NCBI GenBank assembly: GCA_052144935.1
Contig: JBKQPR010000225.1
Span: 1-55,587, forward strand
Source: JOPF133 sp052144935
GTDB lineage: Bacteria; Acidobacteriota; Terriglobia; Bryobacterales; Bryobacteraceae
Reading direction: 5' to 3'
DNA length: 55,587 bases
A model generated the notes under the pieces. The model was not told the origin of the DNA. It saw only the letters and a list, made by a program, of their open reading frames with translations, and ran no database searches. The stretch's first letter is position 1. Each line of letters opens with the position of its first letter. The position numbers and the translations under genes are program-made. Below, piece after piece: positions 25,080 through 33,684 of this stretch.

Positions 25080-25937
25080 ATGCCCGCAGGCTTCCTCCTC
25101 ATCAACGCCAAACCGACCCGCACCTGGAGCGCCCTGCTCTCCTGGACGCTCTTCGCGGCCGGCATCGCCGCCTATTTCTACGTCTCCCACGCGCGCCATC
25201 GCGACAACCCCGAAGACCGCGTCATGCCGACCATCGCGCAAATGGCCCGCGGCATGTATGATGCCGCGATGCATCCGGCCGAGGAGGAAGAAACCTCCGC
25301 GCAACCGGACAACTTCGCGCAACGCTTCCTCGGCGGCATGTTGTGGAAGGACACCGAGGCTACCGCGCGCCGCTTCTTCTACAGCATGGCGCTGCTCGTT
25401 CCGGCCGTGCTGCTGGGCCTTCACATGGGCCTGTTCCCCTATATCGGCAGCTTCTTTCTGCGCTTCATTCTCTTCTTCGACAAGATTGTGGCGCTGTCCC
25501 TGCTCCCGATTCTGTTCATCGCTTTCGGCATTGACGAGCTGGCCAAAGTCATGCTGATCGTGATCGGCGTGGCTCCCACCATCATCCTGGACACTTTCAA
25601 CCTGGTGCGCGGCGTCCCGGCGGAACAGACCGTCAAGGCATTCACCCTGGGGGCCGGCGATTTCGACGTGGCCTACCGCGTGGTTCTCAAACAGGTGATG
25701 CCGCGCGTGCTCAACAGCATCCGGCTCAACCTGAAGTCCGTCATGCTGTTCCTGTTCGCCGGCGAGATGATCGCCTCCACCGACGGTCTGGCCTACCGCA
25801 TCGCGCTGCTGCGCCGGCACATGGGCATGGACGTCATCATTCCCTACGTCCTCTGGGTGGCGTTGCTGCTGTTCCTGGTGGATTTCGGGATGCGCCTGCT
25901 CAATCGCACGCTGCATCCCTGGTTTAGAGAGACGTGA
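25080..25937 (+). CDS. ABC transporter permease
   Basis: A 285-residue membrane protein. An N-terminal membrane segment (SALLSWTLFAAGIAAYFYV) is followed by a soluble stretch (residues about 40-95) and about five further hydrophobic segments. The segment GVPAEQTVKAFTLGAGDFDVAYRVVLKQVMPRVL is the EAA loop that docks the ATPase. It belongs to the SsuC/TauC-like permeases (BPD_transp_1). It works with the binding protein before it and the ATPase after it for guanidine/urea import. The ribosome site is weak because the repeat ends just upstream. Confidence 0.87.
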   Translation: MPAGFLLINAKPTRTWSALLSWTLFAAGIAAYFYVSHARHRDNPEDRVMPTIAQMARGMYDAAMHPAEEEETSAQPDNFAQRFLGGMLWKDTEATARRFFYSMALLVPAVLLGLHMGLFPYIGSFFLRFILFFDKIVALSLLPILFIAFGIDELAKVMLIVIGVAPTIILDTFNLVRGVPAEQTVKAFTLGAGDFDVAYRVVLKQVMPRVLNSIRLNLKSVMLFLFAGEMIASTDGLAYRIALLRRHMGMDVIIPYVLWVALLLFLVDFGMRLLNRTLHPWFRET

Positions 25938-25955
25938 GCTTCGGGAGCCTGACCC

Positions 25956-26774
25956 ATGCCCTTGATCGAAATTACCGATGTCTCGGTGGCCTACGGCTCG
26001 CCGCCGCGGACCGTTCTCGATCGCATCTCGCTCGAAATCGAAGAGGGCGAATTCGTCTGCGTGCTGGGCCAGACCGGCTGCGGAAAATCGACGCTGCTGC
26101 GTCTGGTGTTGGGCGCCGAACGCCCCGCCGCCGGCCAAATTCTGGTGGATGGCCGCGTGCATCATCAGCCCGACCGCACCCGCGGCTACGTCCCGCAGAA
26201 ATACTCCCTGTTCCCCGACAAGACGGTGCTGGATAACATCACCTTCGGTCCCGAAGTCTGCGAATTCGGCCTGTTACGCCGGTTGACGCCGCGCTTCTTT
26301 CGCCGCCGCCGCGAGTTCCGCCGCCAGGCCTTCGAGTACCTGCAGCGCATCGGCCTGGAACGTTCGGACGCCGCCAAATATCCGGATCAGCTTTCCGGAG
26401 GCATGCAGCAGCGCGTCGCCATCGCCCAGGCGCTTATCACGCGCCCGCGCATTCTGTTGATGGATGAAGCCTTCAGCGCGCTCGATCCGGGCACCCGCAG
26501 AGACATGCAGCGGCTCATCCGCCAGCTCTGGAAAGACACCGGCTCGACCATCCTGTTCGTCACCCACAACACCCAGGAAGCCCTGCACCTGGGCACCCGC
26601 GTGGTGGTTCTGGCGAAGGAGACTCCCGACCAGGGATCCCGCGTGATGCTCGATCTGCCGGTCCCCGAGCCTTGCCGCGAGGACGAGATTCCACGCCTTG
26701 TGCGGCGCCTGGAAAGCGTCTCTACTTCTTCGGATCCCCTCGCTCCGGCCTCGGCTCTCTCGGAAAAATGGTGA
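25956..26774 (+). CDS. ABC transporter ATP-binding protein
   Basis: A 272-residue ATPase of the SsuB/TauB type. Walker A is GQTGCGKSTLL (Lys44), the Q-loop is near VPQKYSLFPDKT, the signature is LSGGMQQRVAIAQAL, Walker B is ILLMDEAFSALD, and the switch His is in FVTHNTQEA. It powers the adjacent permease. The gene begins 18 bp after the permease stop. Its last 53 bp overlap the end of the convergent metallo-hydrolase gene, so I see no room for a terminator between them. Confidence 0.92.
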   Translation: MPLIEITDVSVAYGSPPRTVLDRISLEIEEGEFVCVLGQTGCGKSTLLRLVLGAERPAAGQILVDGRVHHQPDRTRGYVPQKYSLFPDKTVLDNITFGPEVCEFGLLRRLTPRFFRRRREFRRQAFEYLQRIGLERSDAAKYPDQLSGGMQQRVAIAQALITRPRILLMDEAFSALDPGTRRDMQRLIRQLWKDTGSTILFVTHNTQEALHLGTRVVVLAKETPDQGSRVMLDLPVPEPCREDEIPRLVRRLESVSTSSDPLAPASALSEKW

Positions 26775-27660
26775 TGTCGCGAAGCGCCAGCTTGACCGGC
26801 TTGGCCTGCATCTGCTCCAACGCCGCCAGCAATTCCAGCAGGTTCGCCCGCCCCAGTTCCAGGCTGTGCTCCTGCGGCTGATAAGTGGTCCCGATGGGAT
26901 AGTCCACGTACGGCGTGCTGGATTGTTCGATGTGGCATCCCAGAATGTGGGTCACCGGTTTGCCTTCCGTGAATTGGACCAGCCGGCGCGTGCTGGCCAG
27001 ATATGCCGGAAAGTCCGAGATATACAGCCGGCCCGGATAGAGATGATCGCCAGTTAGTAAGATGCCGGTCTGGCGGTCGTAATAGGCCACGTGCGCCGGT
27101 TGGTGGCCGGGAATCGGCAGCACGTCGATGACGCGGTCGCCCAAGTCGATCGAGCCGGCTTGCTCCGGCCAATTTGCAATCGCGAAAGCCTTCTGAATCG
27201 CGTCCACCGCGGCCGCCACCATGGTCACGTTGGGCATCCCCTCGAAGCCCTGGTCGCCCGCCACGTGGTCGCCGTGGCCGTGTGAATGCGCCACCACCAG
27301 CGGCACAGCGGTCCGCTGATTGCGCTTGGCCCACTTGGCAACCAGCTTCTGGGTGAGCGCCGCCGCATCGCTGGCGCCCGCGCCGGTGTCCACCAGCAAC
27401 GCGCGCTCGCGCCCGAAAATCAGGTACAGGAACGGCTTTTCGTAGTTAGTGCAACCCGATTCGCGGATGATGTAAAAGGTAGGATTGTATTCGTGAACCT
27501 GCCAGTCGGGAACCTCCAGGCAATTGGGACCGCCGGTGATCCAGGTCTTCGGCAGAACGCCAGTCTCAATCCCGGGCGGCGGCGTACCGGGCGGCTGCTG
27601 GGGCCACAGCAGTGATACGGCACCGGCGGCAAGAAAAGTGGGCAGGAGTCTGGCAATCAT
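26722..27660 (-). CDS. Exported metallo-beta-lactamase-fold hydrolase
   Basis: A 312-residue protein. The signal peptide is MIARLLPTFLAAGAVSLLW. The MBL zinc motif HSHGHGDH lies at 125-132, with further ligand candidates in PIPGHQPAHV, LLTGDHLYPG and LGCHIEQS. The substrate is not apparent. Class B enzymes, glyoxalase II-like and quorum-lactonase-like members share these motifs. The start is ATG 27660 with GGGAG 5 bp upstream. It is transcribed toward the ABC ATPase gene, with a 53-bp tail-to-tail overlap. Confidence 0.83.
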   Translation of the reverse strand: MIARLLPTFLAAGAVSLLWPQQPPGTPPPGIETGVLPKTWITGGPNCLEVPDWQVHEYNPTFYIIRESGCTNYEKPFLYLIFGRERALLVDTGAGASDAAALTQKLVAKWAKRNQRTAVPLVVAHSHGHGDHVAGDQGFEGMPNVTMVAAAVDAIQKAFAIANWPEQAGSIDLGDRVIDVLPIPGHQPAHVAYYDRQTGILLTGDHLYPGRLYISDFPAYLASTRRLVQFTEGKPVTHILGCHIEQSSTPYVDYPIGTTYQPQEHSLELGRANLLELLAALEQMQAKPVKLALRDITIFPREPRPERGDPKK

Positions 27661-27798
27661 CAGTCTCCCGCCCATTATCGCCAAAATCAGGCTTGGCGCC
27701 GCGCCGCAAACTGTATCACGCACGCGGCGGTTCCCGAAGACCTCGCGGCGTTTTCACCGAACGCGGCGTTCTCACCGAAGGTCGGTGCGGCTGGCCAT

Positions 27799-30700
27799 TC
27801 AGAACTCATAGCGTAGCGCGAACTGGAACACCCGCGGTCCGCCGGAGCTGGTCGTGTTGCTGGTACCGGCCTGAGAGGTAATTTCACCAAACGTCGTCGG
27901 GTTATAAATGCTCAGGTTCGACGACGATGGGTTGGAGAAGTTGACGTTGTTAAACAGATTGAACGCCTCACCGCGAATCTGCACGCGCTGTCTTTCCGTA
28001 ATCCGGAAGAACTTGCTGAACGCCACGTCCGTGTCGAAGAACCGCGGTCCGCGCACGATGCCGCGCGTTCCCACCGCGCCCGGATACGAGGCGACAAAGC
28101 TATTGATCGCGCTCGTGTTGGTAAAGATGCTGGGGTTGCCGTTGGTGTCGAAGCCGAAATGGCTGGCGGGCATCGCCGCGCCCGGCAACAGCATGGCGTA
28201 CGACGAGTTTTCGTAGTTCACGTTATACACGCCGGAAGCAACCAGTGTGATTGGCGTGCCGGTGTTGAAGGTCACCAGAGTGGTGGCCAGCCAGCCGCCC
28301 ACAAAGGCGTTTACCCAGCGATTGGCGTTCGGCAGGAATCGTTTTCCCTTGCCGAAAGGCAGCTCGAAAACGCCATCGGCGGTGATGGTATGCCGCTGAT
28401 CGAAATCCGACGGGCCGAGACTTGCCCTGGGATTGAAGGCGTCCTGGATCGCGCCGCCGCCGCTCGATTCCGACGAGGAGCTGTTATCGATCGAGTGGCT
28501 CAACGTGTAATTGAAGTCGAAGCCCCATCCGTTTTGCACCGTGCGCCGCAGGACGATGGTGCCCGCGTGGTAGCTCGAAGTGCCGTTGTTCGTGAACGTC
28601 TCCAGCCCGGAGTTCTGCAGCGCGTACAACGTATTGCACCCGAACACCGAAATGCAACCGCCGTTGGGCAGCCGGATGCGGTCCATGTCGTTGATCGTGT
28701 CCGTGAAGCTGCCGGAGTAGTTGTAATACCAGTCGTAGAAGAAATTGGCGCTGGCGCTTCCGGTAATGTAGTCGTTTTTGGCGCCGGGGAACAGGTTTTC
28801 CAGGGCCGGCTGCGTGGGAATCATGCCCGGGTTGGCCTTCACCTGCGCCGCCGTAAGCGACGGATTCGAATTGTACAGGTTGGCCAGCACAATCCCGGCC
28901 TGCTGTATGGTCTGCCCCGATATCGCATCCCTGAATTTGGTCAGCGGCGCGCCGTAATCTTCGTTGACGACTTCGCGGTGGCCCAGCCGGCCCACGTATC
29001 CTAACTCCAGGCTCAAATGATGCGGCAGCGGTCGCGCGTAGTTAACGCTCGGCACGTATTCGTAGGGCGCCTTCAGGTTGTCCGCCACGCCCTCGTAGGT
29101 CGTGAATCCGCCCACAATCGTGGCCGGCGTGTACGGAAATCCGGTGAACGGATCGGACGGAATGGTCGGCAAAGCGCCGCCCGTGAAGCGCGGGGCCGAG
29201 GTGAAGTTGGTGTTCGACAACTGCGATTGCGCCGTCGCCAGGCCGGGCGATCCCCCCGACGCCAGTCTGCTCGCCATCGAGGCGCCGTAGTGGTCGTAGA
29301 TTCGGGATGCTCCCGCGCGGAGGACGCTGCCCTTGCCGAAGATCTTCTCCGCCAGAGTGCCGCTCGTAGTGGCGTAGGCCACCGAGAGGCGCGGCGCCAG
29401 GTCGTGATAGTCCGTGGGGTAGTAACCCGCGCCGTTGTTCACCGGCCCGCCGGGCGCATACGAAACCAGCGCCGCCGGCACTGCGAATCCCGGAATTCCC
29501 AGTTCCTGCGCGCCCACTCGCTGGGCGAAATACTGGTTGAGCGAGGTAGAGGCGACCACCTCATTGCCATTTCTCTCGTACGGCACTCCGTCGATCGAAT
29601 ACCGCAGTCCGAACGTTACCGTCAGGTTCCGCTTCCACTTGAACGTGTCCATCGCGTACTCGTCCATTGCCTTGGCGCCGAAGTTAGTGGTCACCGGATT
29701 GCCGAACGGGATCGTCGCGCCCTTCACCGTATAGTTATAGGTGGCGCTGTACTGGTTCACCAGCCCCAGCATGGCCCCGAACGCGTTGGTCACATTCGTC
29801 GAGGACGACAGCGCCGCGCCCGATCCCAAATACGAAACCACGTCCGCATCGATATCGGCGCCCAGGCCCAGCAGGGTGTTGCGGCTGAAGCTGTAGCTGG
29901 GCACATTTCCGTAATTCAATTGATCGTTGCTGATATATCGCAGATTCAATCCGAATTGCACCGTATGGCGGCCCTTCGTCCAGGTGGCGTCATCGGTGAT
30001 GTTCTGCGTCGGGGCGATGCGGATGGACGGCCGCGAAGTCGGCACGAGGGTCGAGAAGTAGAACGACGGAACCACCGTCTCCGTTCCCGTGGAGTTGTTG
30101 CCCAGCCGCGTCTGTCCATAACTCAACACGTTGACCAGGTGCGACGTCAGCACCGCTGTGTAGCGGGCCGCGAGGCCGCGCGAATTGTCCTCCTTTTGCT
30201 GCGCCGCCGCCTGCCCCGGAAATTCCCCTGGCGTACTGACCTGCGATGAGTAATTCAGCGTGCCCCGCAGCATCAGCGTGTGCTTGCCGGCCTCGTCGAT
30301 GTTGTAATCGACGCGCCCCACCAACGGATGCTGGTTCACCGGCTCCGGCGCGTTGAACAGATCCACATTAACATCCAGTCCCTTGTCCGGCGAAAGCGAA
30401 GGCGAGTTGCCCTCCGGGTATTGCTTGAAGAGGTTCTGCATGTAGGAGCTTTCGCCCTGATGCAGCGGGTCGATGGCCGCCACGTCCGAAGGGTTGAACT
30501 GCGCCACCTGTCCGCTCTTCAACTGCGCCAGAACGATCCCCTGCTTGAAGGTGTCCGAGGGCACCGTGCGCGACACCGAAACCGCGCTGCGGTCGGTCCG
30601 GCCCTCGTAGTTGAAGAAGAAGAACAGCCGGTTCTTGCGGATCGGCCCACCCACCGACGCGCCATACTGGTTCCGGATCAGCGCCGGCCGCGCTACACCC

Positions 30701-31464
30701 GACCGATTGTTGAACCAACTGTTGGCCTCGAAATCGGTGTTGCGGTTGTATTCGTACAGCGAGCCGTGAAAGCCGTTCGATCCGCTTTTCGTAATCACCG
30801 AGACCTGCCCGCCCGACGACCGGCCCATATCCGCCGTGTAGCCCGTAACCGTGGTGCGGAACTCCTGCACCGAATCGAGCGGAATCGGCAGCACTGAATT
30901 GAAACCGTCGGATCCCTGGTTGTCGTTGACATCCGCGCCGTCCAAGAGCACGTTGTTCTGGTCCGGCCGTGCGCCGGTCACCTGGCCGCTGGGAGCAACG
31001 CCGGGTTGCACGCCGAGCAGCGACACCACGTTGCGCACCTGCATCGGAATCTGCTTGATCTGGGTCTCGGTGAACGGATTGCCGACCGTGGAGTTTTCCG
31101 TGTTCACCACGGTTGCCTGGCCCTCCACGTTCACCACCTCGGTAACCTTGCCGACTTCCATCCTGATGTTCAGAGTAGCCGGGGTATCGGTCTGCAACGT
31201 CACCACGGTCGCGTACTCGCGGAAACCAGGGTTCGTAGCCTCAATCTTGTACGGGCCAGGCGGCATCTGCGTGAAAACGTACTCGCCCTTGCTGTCGCTG
31301 ATGCCTCTGCGCACCAGCGAGGTAGTCTGGTTCGTCGCCGTAATCACGGCGGCCGGAACCACGGCGCCTTGCTCATCCGACACGATCCCCTGCAAGGAAC
31401 TGGTTTGCGCCGCCAAGGGTAACACCGGCAACATCGCCAACACGATTCCTACTGCGATCCTCAT
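27799..31464 (-). CDS. Oar-like TonB-dependent outer-membrane receptor with carboxypeptidase-regulatory domain
   Basis: A 1221-residue protein. The signal peptide (MRIAVGIVLAMLPVLPLAAQ) is followed by a carboxypeptidase-regulatory-like beta-sandwich (about 25-105; LQGIVSDEQGAVVPAAVITA), a plug domain (about 115-240; NVLLDGADVNDNQ, VITKSGSNGFHGSLYEYNR), and a long beta-barrel ending in aromatic FQFALRYEF, the usual outer-membrane assembly signal. Acidobacteria carry dozens of these, probably for large carbohydrates or peptides; the ligand is not predictable. ATG 31464 has GAGGGG upstream. A 14-bp perfect palindrome lies 61 bp before the start. It appears to be monocistronic. Confidence 0.9.
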   Translation of the reverse strand: MRIAVGIVLAMLPVLPLAAQTSSLQGIVSDEQGAVVPAAVITATNQTTSLVRRGISDSKGEYVFTQMPPGPYKIEATNPGFREYATVVTLQTDTPATLNIRMEVGKVTEVVNVEGQATVVNTENSTVGNPFTETQIKQIPMQVRNVVSLLGVQPGVAPSGQVTGARPDQNNVLLDGADVNDNQGSDGFNSVLPIPLDSVQEFRTTVTGYTADMGRSSGGQVSVITKSGSNGFHGSLYEYNRNTDFEANSWFNNRSGVARPALIRNQYGASVGGPIRKNRLFFFFNYEGRTDRSAVSVSRTVPSDTFKQGIVLAQLKSGQVAQFNPSDVAAIDPLHQGESSYMQNLFKQYPEGNSPSLSPDKGLDVNVDLFNAPEPVNQHPLVGRVDYNIDEAGKHTLMLRGTLNYSSQVSTPGEFPGQAAAQQKEDNSRGLAARYTAVLTSHLVNVLSYGQTRLGNNSTGTETVVPSFYFSTLVPTSRPSIRIAPTQNITDDATWTKGRHTVQFGLNLRYISNDQLNYGNVPSYSFSRNTLLGLGADIDADVVSYLGSGAALSSSTNVTNAFGAMLGLVNQYSATYNYTVKGATIPFGNPVTTNFGAKAMDEYAMDTFKWKRNLTVTFGLRYSIDGVPYERNGNEVVASTSLNQYFAQRVGAQELGIPGFAVPAALVSYAPGGPVNNGAGYYPTDYHDLAPRLSVAYATTSGTLAEKIFGKGSVLRAGASRIYDHYGASMASRLASGGSPGLATAQSQLSNTNFTSAPRFTGGALPTIPSDPFTGFPYTPATIVGGFTTYEGVADNLKAPYEYVPSVNYARPLPHHLSLELGYVGRLGHREVVNEDYGAPLTKFRDAISGQTIQQAGIVLANLYNSNPSLTAAQVKANPGMIPTQPALENLFPGAKNDYITGSASANFFYDWYYNYSGSFTDTINDMDRIRLPNGGCISVFGCNTLYALQNSGLETFTNNGTSSYHAGTIVLRRTVQNGWGFDFNYTLSHSIDNSSSSESSGGGAIQDAFNPRASLGPSDFDQRHTITADGVFELPFGKGKRFLPNANRWVNAFVGGWLATTLVTFNTGTPITLVASGVYNVNYENSSYAMLLPGAAMPASHFGFDTNGNPSIFTNTSAINSFVASYPGAVGTRGIVRGPRFFDTDVAFSKFFRITERQRVQIRGEAFNLFNNVNFSNPSSSNLSIYNPTTFGEITSQAGTSNTTSSGGPRVFQFALRYEF

Positions 31465-31524
31465 ACTTACCCCTCTTTTTGTTTTGAAGTGCGGATATTC
31501 GAGCAAGCTCCAAACTGGGGAGTT

Positions 31525-31538
31525 TCTCAACGTTGAGA
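31525..31538. promoter_or_regulatory. Palindromic operator candidate before the TonB receptor gene
   Basis: TCTCAACGTTGAGA is a perfect 14-bp palindrome. A TATATT box lies just upstream on the minus strand (31551-31546), so the palindrome would cover the start of transcription, a place fit for repression. Confidence 0.5.
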
Positions 31539-31743
31539 CGGACGAAATATAGTCCGATCCGGCGCTCATTCCGGAGCGAGACGGTGACCCAATGGAAAGA
31601 TATTTCCCGTTAGACTAACTCAAGCCCCGAGCCAAGTCAAATCAATTAATATTATGGCGGCTATCCGAAAAGCGTGATGCTTGTGCCGATCCTGCGCACT
31701 AATTGCGAATCAATAGCCGAGCGTTCCCGCGAAGCTGGAAAGG

Positions 31744-31830
31744 AATCGGTTGACAGGCGAAAGCGCCTGTCCCACATGCCCTGCAAGACCTTTGGCGGCA
31801 AGGTGGGACAGACGCTTTCGTCTGTCAACC
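31744..31830. repeat. Palindromic repeat family A, two-arm copy
   Basis: The left arm begins AATCGGTTGACAGGCGAAAG and ends CTGTCCCAC. A 27-bp spacer follows, then the right arm GTGGGACAGACGCTTTCGTC ending TGTCAACC. The flanks (GGAATCGG and GCGATTCCTT) also resemble those of the copy at 11377-11446. It stands between the TonB promoter region and the end of the DUF1501 gene and may terminate the latter. Confidence 0.85.
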
Positions 31831-31887
31831 CGCCGATCTCAGCGATTCCTTACAGCGACCGAGCGTTACACCTGGATTTAATTCCGC

Positions 31888-33438
31888 TTACGCCACCAGG
31901 TCGTGTAAGACATTACCGGACACGTCAGTAAGCCGGAAATCGCGGCCACTGTACCGGTAGGTCAGCTTAGTATGATCGATGCCGAAAAGATACAGAATCG
32001 TGGCGTGAATATCGTGCACGTGGACCGGCTTTTCAATGGCTTTGAAGCCGAAATCGTCGGTAGCGCCGTAGATCGTGCCGCCCTTCACCGCGCCTCCCGC
32101 CAGCCACATGGTGAAGCCGAATGGATTGTGGTCGCGCCCGCGCTTGACGCTGCCGCTGGCCCCGCCGACCTCGCGCACCGGCGTCCTCCCGAACTCGGAC
32201 CCGCACACCACCAGCGTGTCCTTCCAAAGGCCACGCGACTCTAAATCCTTGATCACCGCCGCGAACCCCTGGTCGGAATTCTTGGCGTTGGTCTTGTGGG
32301 CGAAAATGTCGCCGTGCGCATCCCAAGGGTCGCCCTTCGAATAGTACACCTGCGTCATGCGCACGCCCTTTTCCGCCAGCCGCACAGCCGTCAGGCAGCC
32401 CCGCGCCACGGGGCCGGGGCCATAAAGGTCGAGCGTGGCTTGCGATTCCTTGCGCACGTCGAAAACATCCGGCGCCTCGGTCTGCATGCGGTAGGCCACT
32501 TCCATGGATTTGAGGACCGCTTCCACCTGCTGATCGCTGCCGGTCTGCGCCGTGCGCATGGCCTCCAGTTTCTGGAGCAGATCCATTTCGCGCTTCTGCT
32601 CCACCAGGGAAAACTTGGGGTTGTTGACGTAACTGATCAGCTTCTTAGGGTCGAAATTCCGTTCGATGGTGACCTTAACCGGCTTGTCCTTGTCCTTTTT
32701 GTCTTTATCTTCGGCCATGTCTTCCGGCATGGCGTCCTCGGCCCCCGGCTCGGCGTCGGGATTGGCGTCCGCCGCGGTCTGCACGCGGTTGGAGATATAA
32801 GTGCCTTGGTGTATGGCGGGCAGGAAGCCGTTGCTCCACAGCGGCGGACCCACGGTAGTGGGAACATCGGGGCAGAGCACGACATACCCGGGAAGATTAT
32901 GATTTTCAGTGCCCAGGCCGTAAGTGATCCACGCCCCCATCGAAGGACGCCCCGCCTGATTAGCGCCGGTATTCAGCATCAGGCAGGATGGCTCGTGATT
33001 GGGGATGTCGGTGTAAACCGAGCGCACCCAGCAGATATCGTCGGCAACCTCGCCTAAGTGGGGCCATAACTCGCTGACATCCATGCCGCACTGGCCGTAC
33101 TTCTTGAACTTGAAGGGCGATTTCATGAGCTCGCCGGTGCGCCGTTCGGTGGCGATGTGACCGCCAGGCAGCGGCTGGCCGTCGTATTTTTCCAGTGCCG
33201 GCTTCGGGTCGAAACTGTCGACATGCGACAGGCCGCCGTTCATGAACAAGAAGATGACCCGCTTGATGCGCTGGGGGTAGTCGAGCTTCGCGACTCCCGA
33301 GGTGCCATCGGGCAAAGTGGACTCCGCGGCGTTGAGCGATCTTCCCAGCATGCTGGCGAACGCCATCATGCCAAAACCGCTGCCAACGCGGCAGAGCGCT
33401 TCCCTGCGCGTTAAAGGATTCCTGGACTTGTGAAGCAT
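31888..33438 (-). CDS. DUF1501 (sulfatase-like fold) protein, Tat-exported
   Basis: A 516-residue protein. The twin-arginine signal is TRREALCRVGSGFGMMAFAS (the RR is followed by hydrophobic residues). DUF1501 hallmarks include FLFMNGGLSHVDSFDPKP, HEPSCLMLNTG, VCGSEFGRTP and GRDHNPFGFTMWLAGG. The fold is alkaline-phosphatase/sulfatase-like. The role is unproven, but it is almost always paired with a PSD1 cytochrome protein, as here (the upstream gene). It has a charged insert (EDMAEDKDKKDKDKPVK). The start is the ATG giving MLHKSR, with AAGGAG upstream. A composite repeat separates it from the PSD1 gene. Confidence 0.88.
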   Translation of the reverse strand: MLHKSRNPLTRREALCRVGSGFGMMAFASMLGRSLNAAESTLPDGTSGVAKLDYPQRIKRVIFLFMNGGLSHVDSFDPKPALEKYDGQPLPGGHIATERRTGELMKSPFKFKKYGQCGMDVSELWPHLGEVADDICWVRSVYTDIPNHEPSCLMLNTGANQAGRPSMGAWITYGLGTENHNLPGYVVLCPDVPTTVGPPLWSNGFLPAIHQGTYISNRVQTAADANPDAEPGAEDAMPEDMAEDKDKKDKDKPVKVTIERNFDPKKLISYVNNPKFSLVEQKREMDLLQKLEAMRTAQTGSDQQVEAVLKSMEVAYRMQTEAPDVFDVRKESQATLDLYGPGPVARGCLTAVRLAEKGVRMTQVYYSKGDPWDAHGDIFAHKTNAKNSDQGFAAVIKDLESRGLWKDTLVVCGSEFGRTPVREVGGASGSVKRGRDHNPFGFTMWLAGGAVKGGTIYGATDDFGFKAIEKPVHVHDIHATILYLFGIDHTKLTYRYSGRDFRLTDVSGNVLHDLVA

Positions 33439-33534
33439 GAATCTCCTTTTCAACCTTATCTAACCACGCCGCGTGGAGCAGCCTTTCAGTCCATGCCGCC
33501 TACTTTGCGACCCGGGCACTATTCTGCACAAATC

Positions 33535-33679
33535 GTGGGGCAGCCAATCCTGGCTGCCGCCGGGCCCAGAGGGCACCCCCAGCCGGCGCATGCCGGACGC
33601 GCAGACCCGCGCGTGGCCCGAAAGAGCCGCCTGGGGGTGCCCCCGGGGGCCGACTCGCGGGCAGGATTGCCCGCCACAC
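33535..33679. repeat. Composite palindromic repeat between the PSD1 and DUF1501 genes
   Basis: The outer parts (GTGGGGCAGCCAATCCTGGC... and GCGGGCAGGATTGCCCGCCA) are diverged family-A arms. The inner part (GGGCCCAGAGGGCACCCCC and CTGGGGGTGCCCCCGGGGGC) matches the core of family B. It looks like one repeat family nested in the other. It fills most of the 246-bp gap in the operon. Confidence 0.7.
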
Positions 33680-33684
33680 ATCCA

